NCBI GenBank assembly: GCA_049281195.1
Contig: JBAPRR010000139.1
Span: 1 to 33,093 of the forward strand
Source of the DNA: JBAPRR01 sp049281195
GTDB lineage: Bacteria > Actinomycetota > Acidimicrobiia > Acidimicrobiales > CAVXTF01
DNA: 33,093 nt
Direction: 5' to 3'
Part shown: positions 1 to 6,322 of the stretch, piece after piece
Layout of the letters: each line of letters begins with the position of its first letter
Position numbering within the stretch: position 1 is the first letter of the stretch
Translations under genes and position numbers: made by a program
Notes under the pieces: model-generated
What the model was told of the DNA's origin: nothing
Seen by the model: only the letters and a program-made list of their open reading frames with translations
The model's database searches: none

Positions 1-934
1 CTCCAAGAGCGAATCTCGCAAGGTCTGCGGCCACCGACTGATCAGACATGACCGTGTTTGTGACTACACAACGAAGTCCGGTCTTTTCGACTTCGACAGC
101 TAGATGGGCGTCAGCAGCGTCGATGACCAACGTTGACGCGATCTCGGCGTAGATCCGTGCGACGCCCACGACGCTCGACTCGTGGCCGAGCTCGGCCATC
201 AGGTGATCGGCGGGTCCCTTCAACGCGGATCCGGCGACGATCGGAGATATCGCGACCACCTGCTCCCGCTTGGCGTGCACCGCGTCGGAGATTCCCACCA
301 CTGCGAGCAGTGGGCCCACCGACACGATGGGATTCGACGGGCAGATGACGATGGCCTCCGCCGAAGAGATCGCGTCCAAAACGCCCGGTGCGGGCAGAGC
401 ATTCTCCACGCCCTCGAAGCGCACAGACGTCACCGCCACCTGGTGGCGGAGCCGCACGAAGTAATCCTGAAAGGCCACCTCGGGCCCATCTGCGAGCGTC
501 AACCGGGTTCTCACCGGATCGTCAGTCATCGGGAGGAGCCGTGCCGCGACTCCCATGGCCGAAACGAGCTCTCTGGTCACCTCGCTCAGTGTGGCTCCCT
601 CGTCCATCCTCTCCGTTCTGTAGAGATGGGTGGCCAGGTCGCGGTCGCCGAGGCGGAACCAGGTCTCGCCGCCGAGGCCCTCGAGGGCGGTCATCGCCTG
701 CCAGGTTTCCCCGGCAAGACCCCAACCGCGCTCCTCGTCCGATCTCCCGGAGAGGGTGTACGAGACGGTGTCGAGGTCCGGGCTGACATGCAGGCCGTGA
801 ACGACGGTGTCGTCGGCTGTGTTCACTATCGCTGTGACATCGGTCTGTGGATCGCGACCGGTCGCTACGACGGCGGGGACCAGACCTCTCAAGAAACGTG
901 CCGCACCGACACCTCCTGCCAATGCGGTGATCAC
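1..934 (-). CDS. cofD: CofD, 2-phospho-L-lactate transferase of F420 synthesis (3' end cut by window)
   Basis: CofD/FbiA moves a phospho-(enol)lactyl group from a guanylylated donor to the deazaflavin Fo, making F420-0 (or its dehydro form) in the cytoplasm. Reading the minus strand from a GTG at 934 gives 311 codons without a stop up to the left edge. The N-terminus carries the family's glycine-rich ITALAGGVGAARFLRGL segment (residues 2-18), followed by the NTADD motif near residue 40 and a CPSNP segment in the C-terminal half. Family members are about 310-330 residues, so only the last few codons are probably missing. The start is well fixed: an in-frame TGA lies two codons upstream and no other start codon intervenes. 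There is no Shine-Dalgarno, but a TAGCTT box ends 8 nt upstream, suggesting leaderless translation. It diverges from the glycosyltransferase genes. The overlapping plus-strand frame at 182-949 is a shadow. Confidence 0.93.
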   Translation of the reverse strand, partial: MITALAGGVGAARFLRGLVPAVVATGRDPQTDVTAIVNTADDTVVHGLHVSPDLDTVSYTLSGRSDEERGWGLAGETWQAMTALEGLGGETWFRLGDRDLATHLYRTERMDEGATLSEVTRELVSAMGVAARLLPMTDDPVRTRLTLADGPEVAFQDYFVRLRHQVAVTSVRFEGVENALPAPGVLDAISSAEAIVICPSNPIVSVGPLLAVVGISDAVHAKREQVVAISPIVAGSALKGPADHLMAELGHESSVVGVARIYAEIASTLVIDAADAHLAVEVEKTGLRCVVTNTVMSDQSVAADLARFALG

Positions 935-942
935 GATCCGTC

Positions 943-948
943 AAGCTA
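943..948 (-). promoter_or_regulatory. -10 box of cofD, leaderless start
   Basis: Read on the minus strand this is TAGCTT, matching the actinobacterial TANNNT -10 pattern. It ends 8 nt before the GTG of cofD, so transcription would begin at or next to the start codon. I see no convincing -35 hexamer. Confidence 0.5.
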
Positions 949-990
949 ATAGGCCCCGGGAGTACCTATTCACTGTGCAAGGCTCGAACT

Positions 991-2223
991 GTGACGGCAC
1001 CTGCTCTCCAGCCCTCGCCTGGCGCGCCTGGCGAAGCCGTCACGCCTGGAGAAGCTGCCACGCCTGGCGAAGCCGACAAGCAGTCGGCACGGCACGGGCG
1101 CCTGGCAGTTGCCCTCGACGCGACCCCTCTCATCGGGACCCAGACAGGTGTGGGTGTGTTCTGTCACGAGGCGATGACCGCGCTGGCCGCGTCAGGGGAG
1201 CTCGATGTGAGCGGCTTCGCCATCAGTTGGCGCCGACGGTACATGCTCGACAAGCTCGTACCGCCCGGTGCGAAGGTGGTGGGCCGCGCCATGCCGGCGA
1301 GGCCTCTTCATCTGGCATGGCGGCACTTCGAGATGCCCAGCATCGAAAGGTTCATCGGAGAGGTCGACGTCGTCCACGGCACCAACTTCGTCGTTCCTCC
1401 GACCCGCAAAGCCGCACGAGTGGTGACAGTTCACGACCTCACTCCGGTCCTGTATCCCGAGATGTGTGAGCCCGCCAACCTTCGATTTCCCGCCCTCATC
1501 CGTCGGGCCCTGGCCTACGGGGCATGGGTGCACACTCCGTCAAGGTACGTTGCCGACGAGGTGATCGCAGTGTTCGGAGCGGACCCCTCCAAGGTGAAGG
1601 CCGTGCATCACGGCGCACCGAGGCTCCGGACCACCGATCCCATCCGAATCCCCGAATTCCCCCATTTCCTTCCCCAGGGAACCTCGCGATACGTGCTCGC
1701 CATAGGGACCACCGAACCCAGGAAGGACCTTCCGGGACTGGTGAAAGCGTTCGACGCCATCGCGGAAGATTTTCCGGACACCGCGCTGGTGCTCGCCGGA
1801 AAGCAAGGCTGGGGTGCCGGAGAGCTGGATCAGGCAATCGAATTAGCGCGTCATGCGAACAGGATCGTCCTTCCGGGATACGTCGACGACCTTGACAGCG
1901 TCCTTGCAAACGCCACCGTCCTCGCGTACCCGTCGATCTACGAGGGCTTCGGACTCCCTACTCTCGAAGCGATGGCCGCAGGAATCCCGGTGGTGACCAC
2001 GACTGCCGGAGCCCTGCCCGAGGTCGTCGGAGACGCCGCTGTAATGGTTCCTCCTAAAGACACCGACGCGCTTTCTGGCGCCATCGCCAAGCTGTTGACC
2101 GACGAATCCACCCGTCTCGATCTGATCAAGAGAGGTCTCGAGCGGGCGAGCCTGTTCACCTGGGAAAAATGCGCGGCGGGGCTGACCGATCTCTACCGCG
2201 ACGCGGTCGCTGATCGCCGATGA
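991..2223 (+). CDS. Glycosyltransferase family 4 (GT-B fold), first of three
   Basis: A 410-residue GT-B glycosyltransferase, predicted to transfer a sugar (often mannose in this family) from a nucleotide-sugar donor at the cytoplasmic face of the membrane. The N-terminal Rossmann half starts at the DATPLIGTQTGVG segment near residue 44 and includes VVTVHDLTP. The C-terminal half holds IGTTEPRKDL, then YEGFGLPTLEAMAAG, the donor-binding E-x7-E signature. Residues 12-29 are a Pro-Gly-Glu-Ala repeat preceding the fold, probably disordered. The start is a GTG with no clear Shine-Dalgarno; a later start after the repeat is possible. Its last bases overlap the next gene in an ATGA junction, so the two are translationally coupled. 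Donor and acceptor cannot be told from sequence. Confidence 0.9.
   Translation: MTAPALQPSPGAPGEAVTPGEAATPGEADKQSARHGRLAVALDATPLIGTQTGVGVFCHEAMTALAASGELDVSGFAISWRRRYMLDKLVPPGAKVVGRAMPARPLHLAWRHFEMPSIERFIGEVDVVHGTNFVVPPTRKAARVVTVHDLTPVLYPEMCEPANLRFPALIRRALAYGAWVHTPSRYVADEVIAVFGADPSKVKAVHHGAPRLRTTDPIRIPEFPHFLPQGTSRYVLAIGTTEPRKDLPGLVKAFDAIAEDFPDTALVLAGKQGWGAGELDQAIELARHANRIVLPGYVDDLDSVLANATVLAYPSIYEGFGLPTLEAMAAGIPVVTTTAGALPEVVGDAAVMVPPKDTDALSGAIAKLLTDESTRLDLIKRGLERASLFTWEKCAAGLTDLYRDAVADRR
1026..1079 (+). repeat. Three 18-bp in-frame tandem repeats at the N-terminus of the first glycosyltransferase
   Basis: Units begin at 1026, 1044 and 1062 and all start with GCCTGG; the copies differ by a few bases. 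They encode three PGEA-type hexapeptides. The unit length is a multiple of three, so copy-number changes would keep the frame. Confidence 0.8.
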
Positions 2224-3437
2224 TCACGCCCCAGAGCGGTGACGACGATCGCACGGGCGAACCAGGTTCGGGGAACCCTGGCTCCGGCGGCGTTCTCATG
2301 GTTGTCGAGCAGTTGCGCCGCGCCGTCCCCGGCGGATCCGGCACCTACGCAGCAGGGGTCATAAGCGGGATCCAAAAGTTGAGACAACACAACGCCGCGT
2401 CGCCGCCCATAACTTTGCTGGCCAGCAAGCCCCGCGGTTATGTGGACGCAGCGTCTGGAACTTCGGCGGATCCGATCATCGGCTCGGGACTGCCGTACAT
2501 AACGGCCGGCCTTCCGCCACCACTTCTCACGCGCGGTTGGGACACCGGGCTCGTGCGCGCGCCCTCTGGATTCCGGCTGATTCACGGAGTGTCCATGGCC
2601 GTTCCCCGCCCTTCCGTGCAAACAGCCAGGACAGTTAAGACAACGACCATCGTGACTGTTCACGACATCGCCTGGCGCCAGCTTCCGTTCGCCTATCCAC
2701 CGCGGGGGCGCAAATGGCATGAGCGCGCGTTGATGCACTCCATCCGTTCGGGTCATCGTTTCATCGTCTCTTCTGACAAGGTCGCGAGAGAGCTTCATGA
2801 AGCGGGGGCCGCCACCGGCTCTGTGTCGGTTATCGAACCCGGTTGCGATCACCTCCCGGCTCCGAGCGATCGGGTCGCGCATCAGGTCTTGTCCCGCATC
2901 GGTGTCGACGGGCCGTTCATTCTCACGGTGGGAACGCTCGAACCAAGAAAGAATCTGCAGGCCCTCATCGACGCCTACGCGAAGGTCCGCGACGCGCTTC
3001 CCGGAAAGTGGCCCCTCGTCATCGTTGGCCCGAAGGGGTGGGGACCAGAGGTGACTCCGGTCGAGGGGGTCGTCTTCGCCGGGATGATCTCGGCAGGGGA
3101 GCTTTCATCGCTCTATTCGAAGGCCGAGCTACTTGCCTATGTGCCACTGCTCGAGGGATACGGTCTGCCGCCTTTAGAGGCGATGCAAGCCGGAATACCG
3201 GTCCTGGCCAGTCCCATGCCGTCCCTCGGTGGAGCGGCATCCGAAGTGAGCCCGAAGGACACCGCCAACATTGCCGAAGGGCTCCTCGAAGTGGCAACCG
3301 ACCAACAGTTGCGCAGCAACCTCGTTTCCGCCGGACGGCGGAGGGCGGAGGCTCTCACGTGGGAGGCCTGTGCCTCCAAGCACGTTGATCTGTGGTTTTC
3401 GGTTCTGGGCCACATCGACGAAAGCCGGAAGAACTGA
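2220..3437 (+). CDS. Glycosyltransferase family 4 (GT-B fold), second of three
   Basis: A 405-residue GT-B glycosyltransferase. The N-terminal half contains the VVEQLRRAVPGGSGTYA acceptor-side loop and TIVTVHDIAW. The C-terminal half contains LTVGTLEPRKNLQALI, VIVGPKGWG and LLEGYGLPPLEAMQAG, the donor-binding signature. The ATG overlaps the stop codon of the preceding glycosyltransferase by 4 nt, so the genes form one coupled unit. Similarity in layout to both neighbours suggests tandem duplication followed by divergence, with each enzyme adding a different residue to one glycan. This copy has a shorter region between the LEPRKN block and the donor-binding signature than the third copy, which carries a repeat insertion there. 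Specificity is unknown. Confidence 0.9.
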   Translation: MITPQSGDDDRTGEPGSGNPGSGGVLMVVEQLRRAVPGGSGTYAAGVISGIQKLRQHNAASPPITLLASKPRGYVDAASGTSADPIIGSGLPYITAGLPPPLLTRGWDTGLVRAPSGFRLIHGVSMAVPRPSVQTARTVKTTTIVTVHDIAWRQLPFAYPPRGRKWHERALMHSIRSGHRFIVSSDKVARELHEAGAATGSVSVIEPGCDHLPAPSDRVAHQVLSRIGVDGPFILTVGTLEPRKNLQALIDAYAKVRDALPGKWPLVIVGPKGWGPEVTPVEGVVFAGMISAGELSSLYSKAELLAYVPLLEGYGLPPLEAMQAGIPVLASPMPSLGGAASEVSPKDTANIAEGLLEVATDQQLRSNLVSAGRRRAEALTWEACASKHVDLWFSVLGHIDESRKN

Positions 3438-3448
3438 CCTCGAGCGCC

Positions 3449-4738
3449 ATGTCGCCAAGCGATCAAGATCAAGATCACGGTCATGGTCACGACGTCATTC
3501 GCCTTTCGTACGACGCGACGGCCGTGCCACTCAATCCGGTGGGTGCGGGTAGGTACACGATCGACCTGGCGCGGAACCTCGCCACGAATACCGACGTCGA
3601 CATGAAGGTGTGGTGCCGTGTCGGAGACGAGGTCCGCCAAACTGCTGAGATCGGTTCATCGACTGCATTCATGGCAAAGTCCCCGAGATCACGGATCGCC
3701 CGGCTCGCCTGGGAGCAGGCGTCGCTTCCGAGACTGCTCGACGGGCTGGGCGTCGATGTACACCATGCCCCGCACTACACAATGCCCGAGCGCGCCAAGA
3801 CTCCGGTCGTAGTCACAGTCCACGACCTGACCTTCTTCGAGCACCCCGAATGGCACGAACGGAGCAAAGTCCTCGTCTTCCGGCGAGCGATCAAGGTGGC
3901 GGCAGAGAAGGCCGCGGTCATCGTGTGCGTCAGCAATGCAACCGCTGACAAGTTGAAGGAGCACGCAAATCCACGCGGCCGTGTAGTGGTTGTTCCGCAC
4001 GGGGTGGATCGCACGAAGTTCCATCCTCTTGCCGGGGTCGACAACATGGTCGGCAATCGCGACCACGGCAGCAACGACAACAGGGAGGACGAGGGGGACA
4101 GGGGGATTCTCGAGCGCCTGGGAGTGAGGCAACCGTACGTGCTCTTCGTCGGCACCCTCGAACCACGAAAAGCCGTTCCCGATCTGGTTCGCGCATTCGA
4201 TCTGGTGGCATCAAGGCACAGTGACCGGACCGGCACCGGCACCGGCACCGGCACCGGCACCGGCACCGGCACCGGCACCGGCACCGGGGACCTTTCCCTC
4301 GTGATCGCCGGCGGACGCGGTTGGGGTGCGGACGCCGTAGACACTGCGGTCTCCGAGGCACGTAACTCCGACAGGATCAAGTTGACCGGATACGTGAGCG
4401 ACGACTCGGTCCCGGCCTTGATGCGAAACGCAGCGGTGGTGGCATATCCGGCGATCGAAGAAGGCTTCGGACTGCCCGCCCTCGAAGCACTCTCCTGTGG
4501 CACTCCGCTCGTGACGACGGTTGGCTCGGTCATGGCCGAGGTGGCAGGCGACGCGGCCCTGCTGGTGAAGGCCCGCGACATACAAGCCCTGGCTGACGCA
4601 ATTGATGCCGCCGCGAGACGCGATACCGAAGTGCAGTCACTGGTGGAGAAGGGTCTTCGGATCGCGGCCACCCACACATGGGAAGCCTCCGCCCGTGGCC
4701 ACATCGCGGCGTATCGGCTGGCGGCGGGCCTCTTATAG
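3449..4738 (+). CDS. Glycosyltransferase family 4 (GT-B fold), third of three, with a Thr-Gly repeat
   Basis: A 429-residue GT-B glycosyltransferase. I place the start at the ATG 11 nt after the previous stop. A further upstream start at 3392 would overlap the previous gene by 46 nt and adds residues that do not resemble the family. The conserved fold begins at LSYDATAVPLNPVGAGRY. Later blocks are VVVTVHDLTFFEHPEW, LFVGTLEPRKAVPDLV, and EEGFGLPALEALSCG, the donor-binding signature. A His/Asp-rich stretch (DQDQDHGHGHD) precedes the fold. Between LEPRKA and the LVIAGGRGWG strand lies a run of ten Thr-Gly dipeptides, an insertion relative to the two neighbours, probably a surface loop. It is the last gene of the coupled trio. 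Confidence 0.9.
   Translation: MSPSDQDQDHGHGHDVIRLSYDATAVPLNPVGAGRYTIDLARNLATNTDVDMKVWCRVGDEVRQTAEIGSSTAFMAKSPRSRIARLAWEQASLPRLLDGLGVDVHHAPHYTMPERAKTPVVVTVHDLTFFEHPEWHERSKVLVFRRAIKVAAEKAAVIVCVSNATADKLKEHANPRGRVVVVPHGVDRTKFHPLAGVDNMVGNRDHGSNDNREDEGDRGILERLGVRQPYVLFVGTLEPRKAVPDLVRAFDLVASRHSDRTGTGTGTGTGTGTGTGTGTGDLSLVIAGGRGWGADAVDTAVSEARNSDRIKLTGYVSDDSVPALMRNAAVVAYPAIEEGFGLPALEALSCGTPLVTTVGSVMAEVAGDAALLVKARDIQALADAIDAAARRDTEVQSLVEKGLRIAATHTWEASARGHIAAYRLAAGLL
4229..4287 (+). repeat. Hexanucleotide microsatellite (ACCGGC)n inside the third glycosyltransferase
   Basis: Nine perfect copies of ACCGGC run from 4229 to 4282, followed by ACCGG. They encode the (Thr-Gly)10 loop. A perfect repeat this long is prone to slippage, but each 6-bp step adds or removes one Thr-Gly and never shifts frame. 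Confidence 0.95.
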
Positions 4739-4814
4739 CCGGGCGACCCTTCTCAACGTCGTGGGGCGCTCGTAACCGCGAGGCGGGGTCATAGTGGCTG
4801 GGTGGGCCGCTGCC

Positions 4815-4820
4815 TATAAG
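4815..4820 (+). promoter_or_regulatory. -10 box of the epimerase gene, leaderless start
   Basis: TATAAG ends 8 nt before the GTG at 4829, and the intervening GTCCCCCC contains no Shine-Dalgarno. This places the transcription start at the start codon. No good -35 hexamer is visible. Confidence 0.5.
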
Positions 4821-4828
4821 GTCCCCCC

Positions 4829-5725
4829 GTGCGCGCTCTCGTCACCGGAGCAAATGGATTTGTCGGGAATTGGCTGGTCGCGCACCTCCGTGATCAGGGT
4901 GACGAGGTCATCGAGACCGATCGGGAGATGGATGTCACGGACCCCGAGGTCGTCCGGTCGACGATCGTCGCGGTGCAGCCCGAGGCCATTTATCACCTTG
5001 CGGCCCTGACTCATGTGGGCCGGTCGTTCCAAGATCCGACATCGGTTCTCAAGGTGAACGCGATTGGAACTCTTTCCGTTCTCGAAGCGTCCCGGGCGTG
5101 CAGTAACCCTCCGAGAGTCCTCGTCATCAGCTCCGCCGAGGTCTACGGGGCAGTGTCGGAAAATGACCTCCCGCTTACCGAGGCGTCACCTCTCGCACCC
5201 GTGAGTCCCTACGCGGCGAGCAAGATCTCAGCTGAATTCCTCGCCGTTCAGGCGCATCTCGCCTACGGGCTCCCGACTCTGCGCGTCCGGCCGTTCAATC
5301 ACGTGGGGCCCGGTCAGTTGCCGGAATTCGCCGTGTCGGCGCTGGCGTCGAGGATCGTCGAAGCCAAAAGAAGTGGTGCCGCTTGGATTTCGGTTGGGAA
5401 CCTGACGGCGAGACGTGATCTCACAGACGTGAGAGACGTGGTCCGTGGTTACCGGTTGCTGGTCACCGACGGTGCGCCGGGCGCGGTTTACAACATCTGC
5501 TCCGGAAGAGCAGTGGCGATTCAGGAGATCGCGGATCGACTCCTGGCGATCGCGGGGTCGGACCTCGAGCTGCGTACGGATCCTGATCTCGTAAGGCCGG
5601 TCGACGTCCCGGTACTTCTTGGTGACCCGAGCCGAATCGAGAAGGAAACAGGATGGAAGCCCGAGATAGATCTGGACCAGACGCTCGCGGACGTCCTCGA
5701 AGAAGCAGAACGCCGAACCTCCTGA
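4829..5725 (+). CDS. NAD(P)-dependent nucleotide-sugar epimerase/reductase (extended SDR)
   Basis: A 298-residue extended short-chain dehydrogenase, likely acting on a GDP- or dTDP-sugar. The NAD(P) site is TGANGFVGNWL at residues 7-17, followed by the HLAALTHVG segment. The catalytic Ser sits in ISSAEVYG, and the Tyr/Lys pair is in SPYAASK. RPFNHVGPGQ, and later RRDLTDVRDVVRGY plus the YNICSG block, are typical of the GDP-mannose 4,6-dehydratase / GDP-4-keto-6-deoxymannose reductase branch. The length (about 300) fits the reductase (Rmd-like) better than the longer dehydratase. It follows three glycosyltransferases and would supply a deoxysugar donor to them. The exact reaction is inference. 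Confidence 0.85.
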   Translation: MRALVTGANGFVGNWLVAHLRDQGDEVIETDREMDVTDPEVVRSTIVAVQPEAIYHLAALTHVGRSFQDPTSVLKVNAIGTLSVLEASRACSNPPRVLVISSAEVYGAVSENDLPLTEASPLAPVSPYAASKISAEFLAVQAHLAYGLPTLRVRPFNHVGPGQLPEFAVSALASRIVEAKRSGAAWISVGNLTARRDLTDVRDVVRGYRLLVTDGAPGAVYNICSGRAVAIQEIADRLLAIAGSDLELRTDPDLVRPVDVPVLLGDPSRIEKETGWKPEIDLDQTLADVLEEAERRTS

Positions 5726-5777
5726 GCGCCAGGGGAATCAGCGCTCAAGAAGTTCGGCGTCGCCGATTTCAAAAATC
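5723..5777. terminator. Stem-loops between convergent genes
   Basis: TGAGCGC (5723-5729) pairs with GCGCTCA (5741-5747) across an 11-nt loop; its first three bases are the stop codon of the epimerase. A second small hairpin, GATTT-CAA-AAATC, lies at 5765-5777. The region separates the convergent epimerase and the small minus-strand gene and could end transcription from either side. Confidence 0.45.
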
Positions 5778-5782
5778 TCAGC

Positions 5783-6145
5783 TCAGGCAGCAGCCAGGAT
5801 CTGGCGGATCTGCTGGCGCACGTCGTGCGCCTGGGTACGTGCCTTGCTCACGATCTCACGCGCCGGCTCGGGGAGCTTGTCCTCGAGGGGGATGATCGAC
5901 GCTTCGATGGTCTCGAAAACCTGCTCGACCTGACCGTCGATCGACTTGACCCACTTGGTGATCTCTCCACGGACCTCGCCGAAGCGCCCTTCGAGGTCGC
6001 CGGCCTGACCGGTCAGCGCCTTCTGAAGCTCGTTTCGGCGGACCTGTGCGCGCTGGAAAGCCAGAACCCCGAGGCCGACAGCTACGTAGGCGGCATCGCG
6101 CGCGGTTCCGAGAATGTCCTCTGTGACGCCCTTCAGCTCGCTCAT
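5783..6145 (-). CDS. Small coiled-coil protein, unrecognised
   Basis: A 120-residue protein that I do not recognise. It begins with a short hydrophobic stretch (AAYVAVGLGVLAF, residues 18-30), too polar at its edges to be a sure membrane helix. The rest is charged and helical with Gln, Glu and Arg in heptad-like spacing, as in coiled coils, and a single LPEPA break near residue 90. The overall look resembles small actinobacterial surface- or granule-associated helical proteins such as phasin-like or HbhA-like families, without a diagnostic motif. The start is firm: GGAGGA precedes the ATG with good spacing, and a well-formed promoter lies upstream. It stands alone between convergent and divergent neighbours, so it is a single-gene transcription unit. 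Confidence 0.8.
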   Translation of the reverse strand: MSELKGVTEDILGTARDAAYVAVGLGVLAFQRAQVRRNELQKALTGQAGDLEGRFGEVRGEITKWVKSIDGQVEQVFETIEASIIPLEDKLPEPAREIVSKARTQAHDVRQQIRQILAAA

Positions 6146-6190
6146 CTCTTATCCTCCTGCCCCTTCCGGGGCCTCTTGACTCTGCTAGCT

Positions 6191-6219
6191 AGTGTAGCCG
6201 TTACTGCAAACTATTGCAA
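6191..6219 (-). promoter_or_regulatory. Sigma-A-type promoter of the small coiled-coil gene
   Basis: On the minus strand, TTGCAA (6219-6214) and TACACT (6196-6191) form -35 and -10 hexamers with an ideal 17-nt spacer. The start codon lies 45 nt beyond the -10, behind a GGAGGA ribosome site. Confidence 0.65.
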
Positions 6220-6250
6220 GCACCAGGTGGCAACTTTTGCAAGCAAAGTT
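6220..6250 (-). promoter_or_regulatory. Candidate operator upstream of the coiled-coil gene: shared 11-mer plus inverted repeat
   Basis: Directly upstream of the -35 the minus strand reads CCACCTGGTGC (6230-6220). The same 11-mer lies in the same orientation and nearly the same position upstream of ftsH. Next to it is an inverted repeat AACTTT-N7-AAAGTT (6232-6250). TTGCAAGCA also occurs twice, at 6214 and 6237, 23 bp apart. Which protein binds is unknown. Confidence 0.4.
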
Positions 6251-6322
6251 CCGGGCAAGCCTGTGGAAACCTTGCCATTCCACCTGAGAACCAGGCATTA
6301 AGCCAGGGTCAGAGGTGGTCCT

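Noticed and set aside
182..949. Long plus-strand frame of 255 residues
   Set aside because: It is the shadow of cofD on the minus strand. Its composition (His, Arg, Gly) is typical of an antisense frame, and the minus strand gives a clear family match.
3392..3448. Upstream extension of the third GT4 gene
   Set aside because: It overlaps the previous gene by 46 nt and adds residues unlike the family; the ATG at 3449 fits better.
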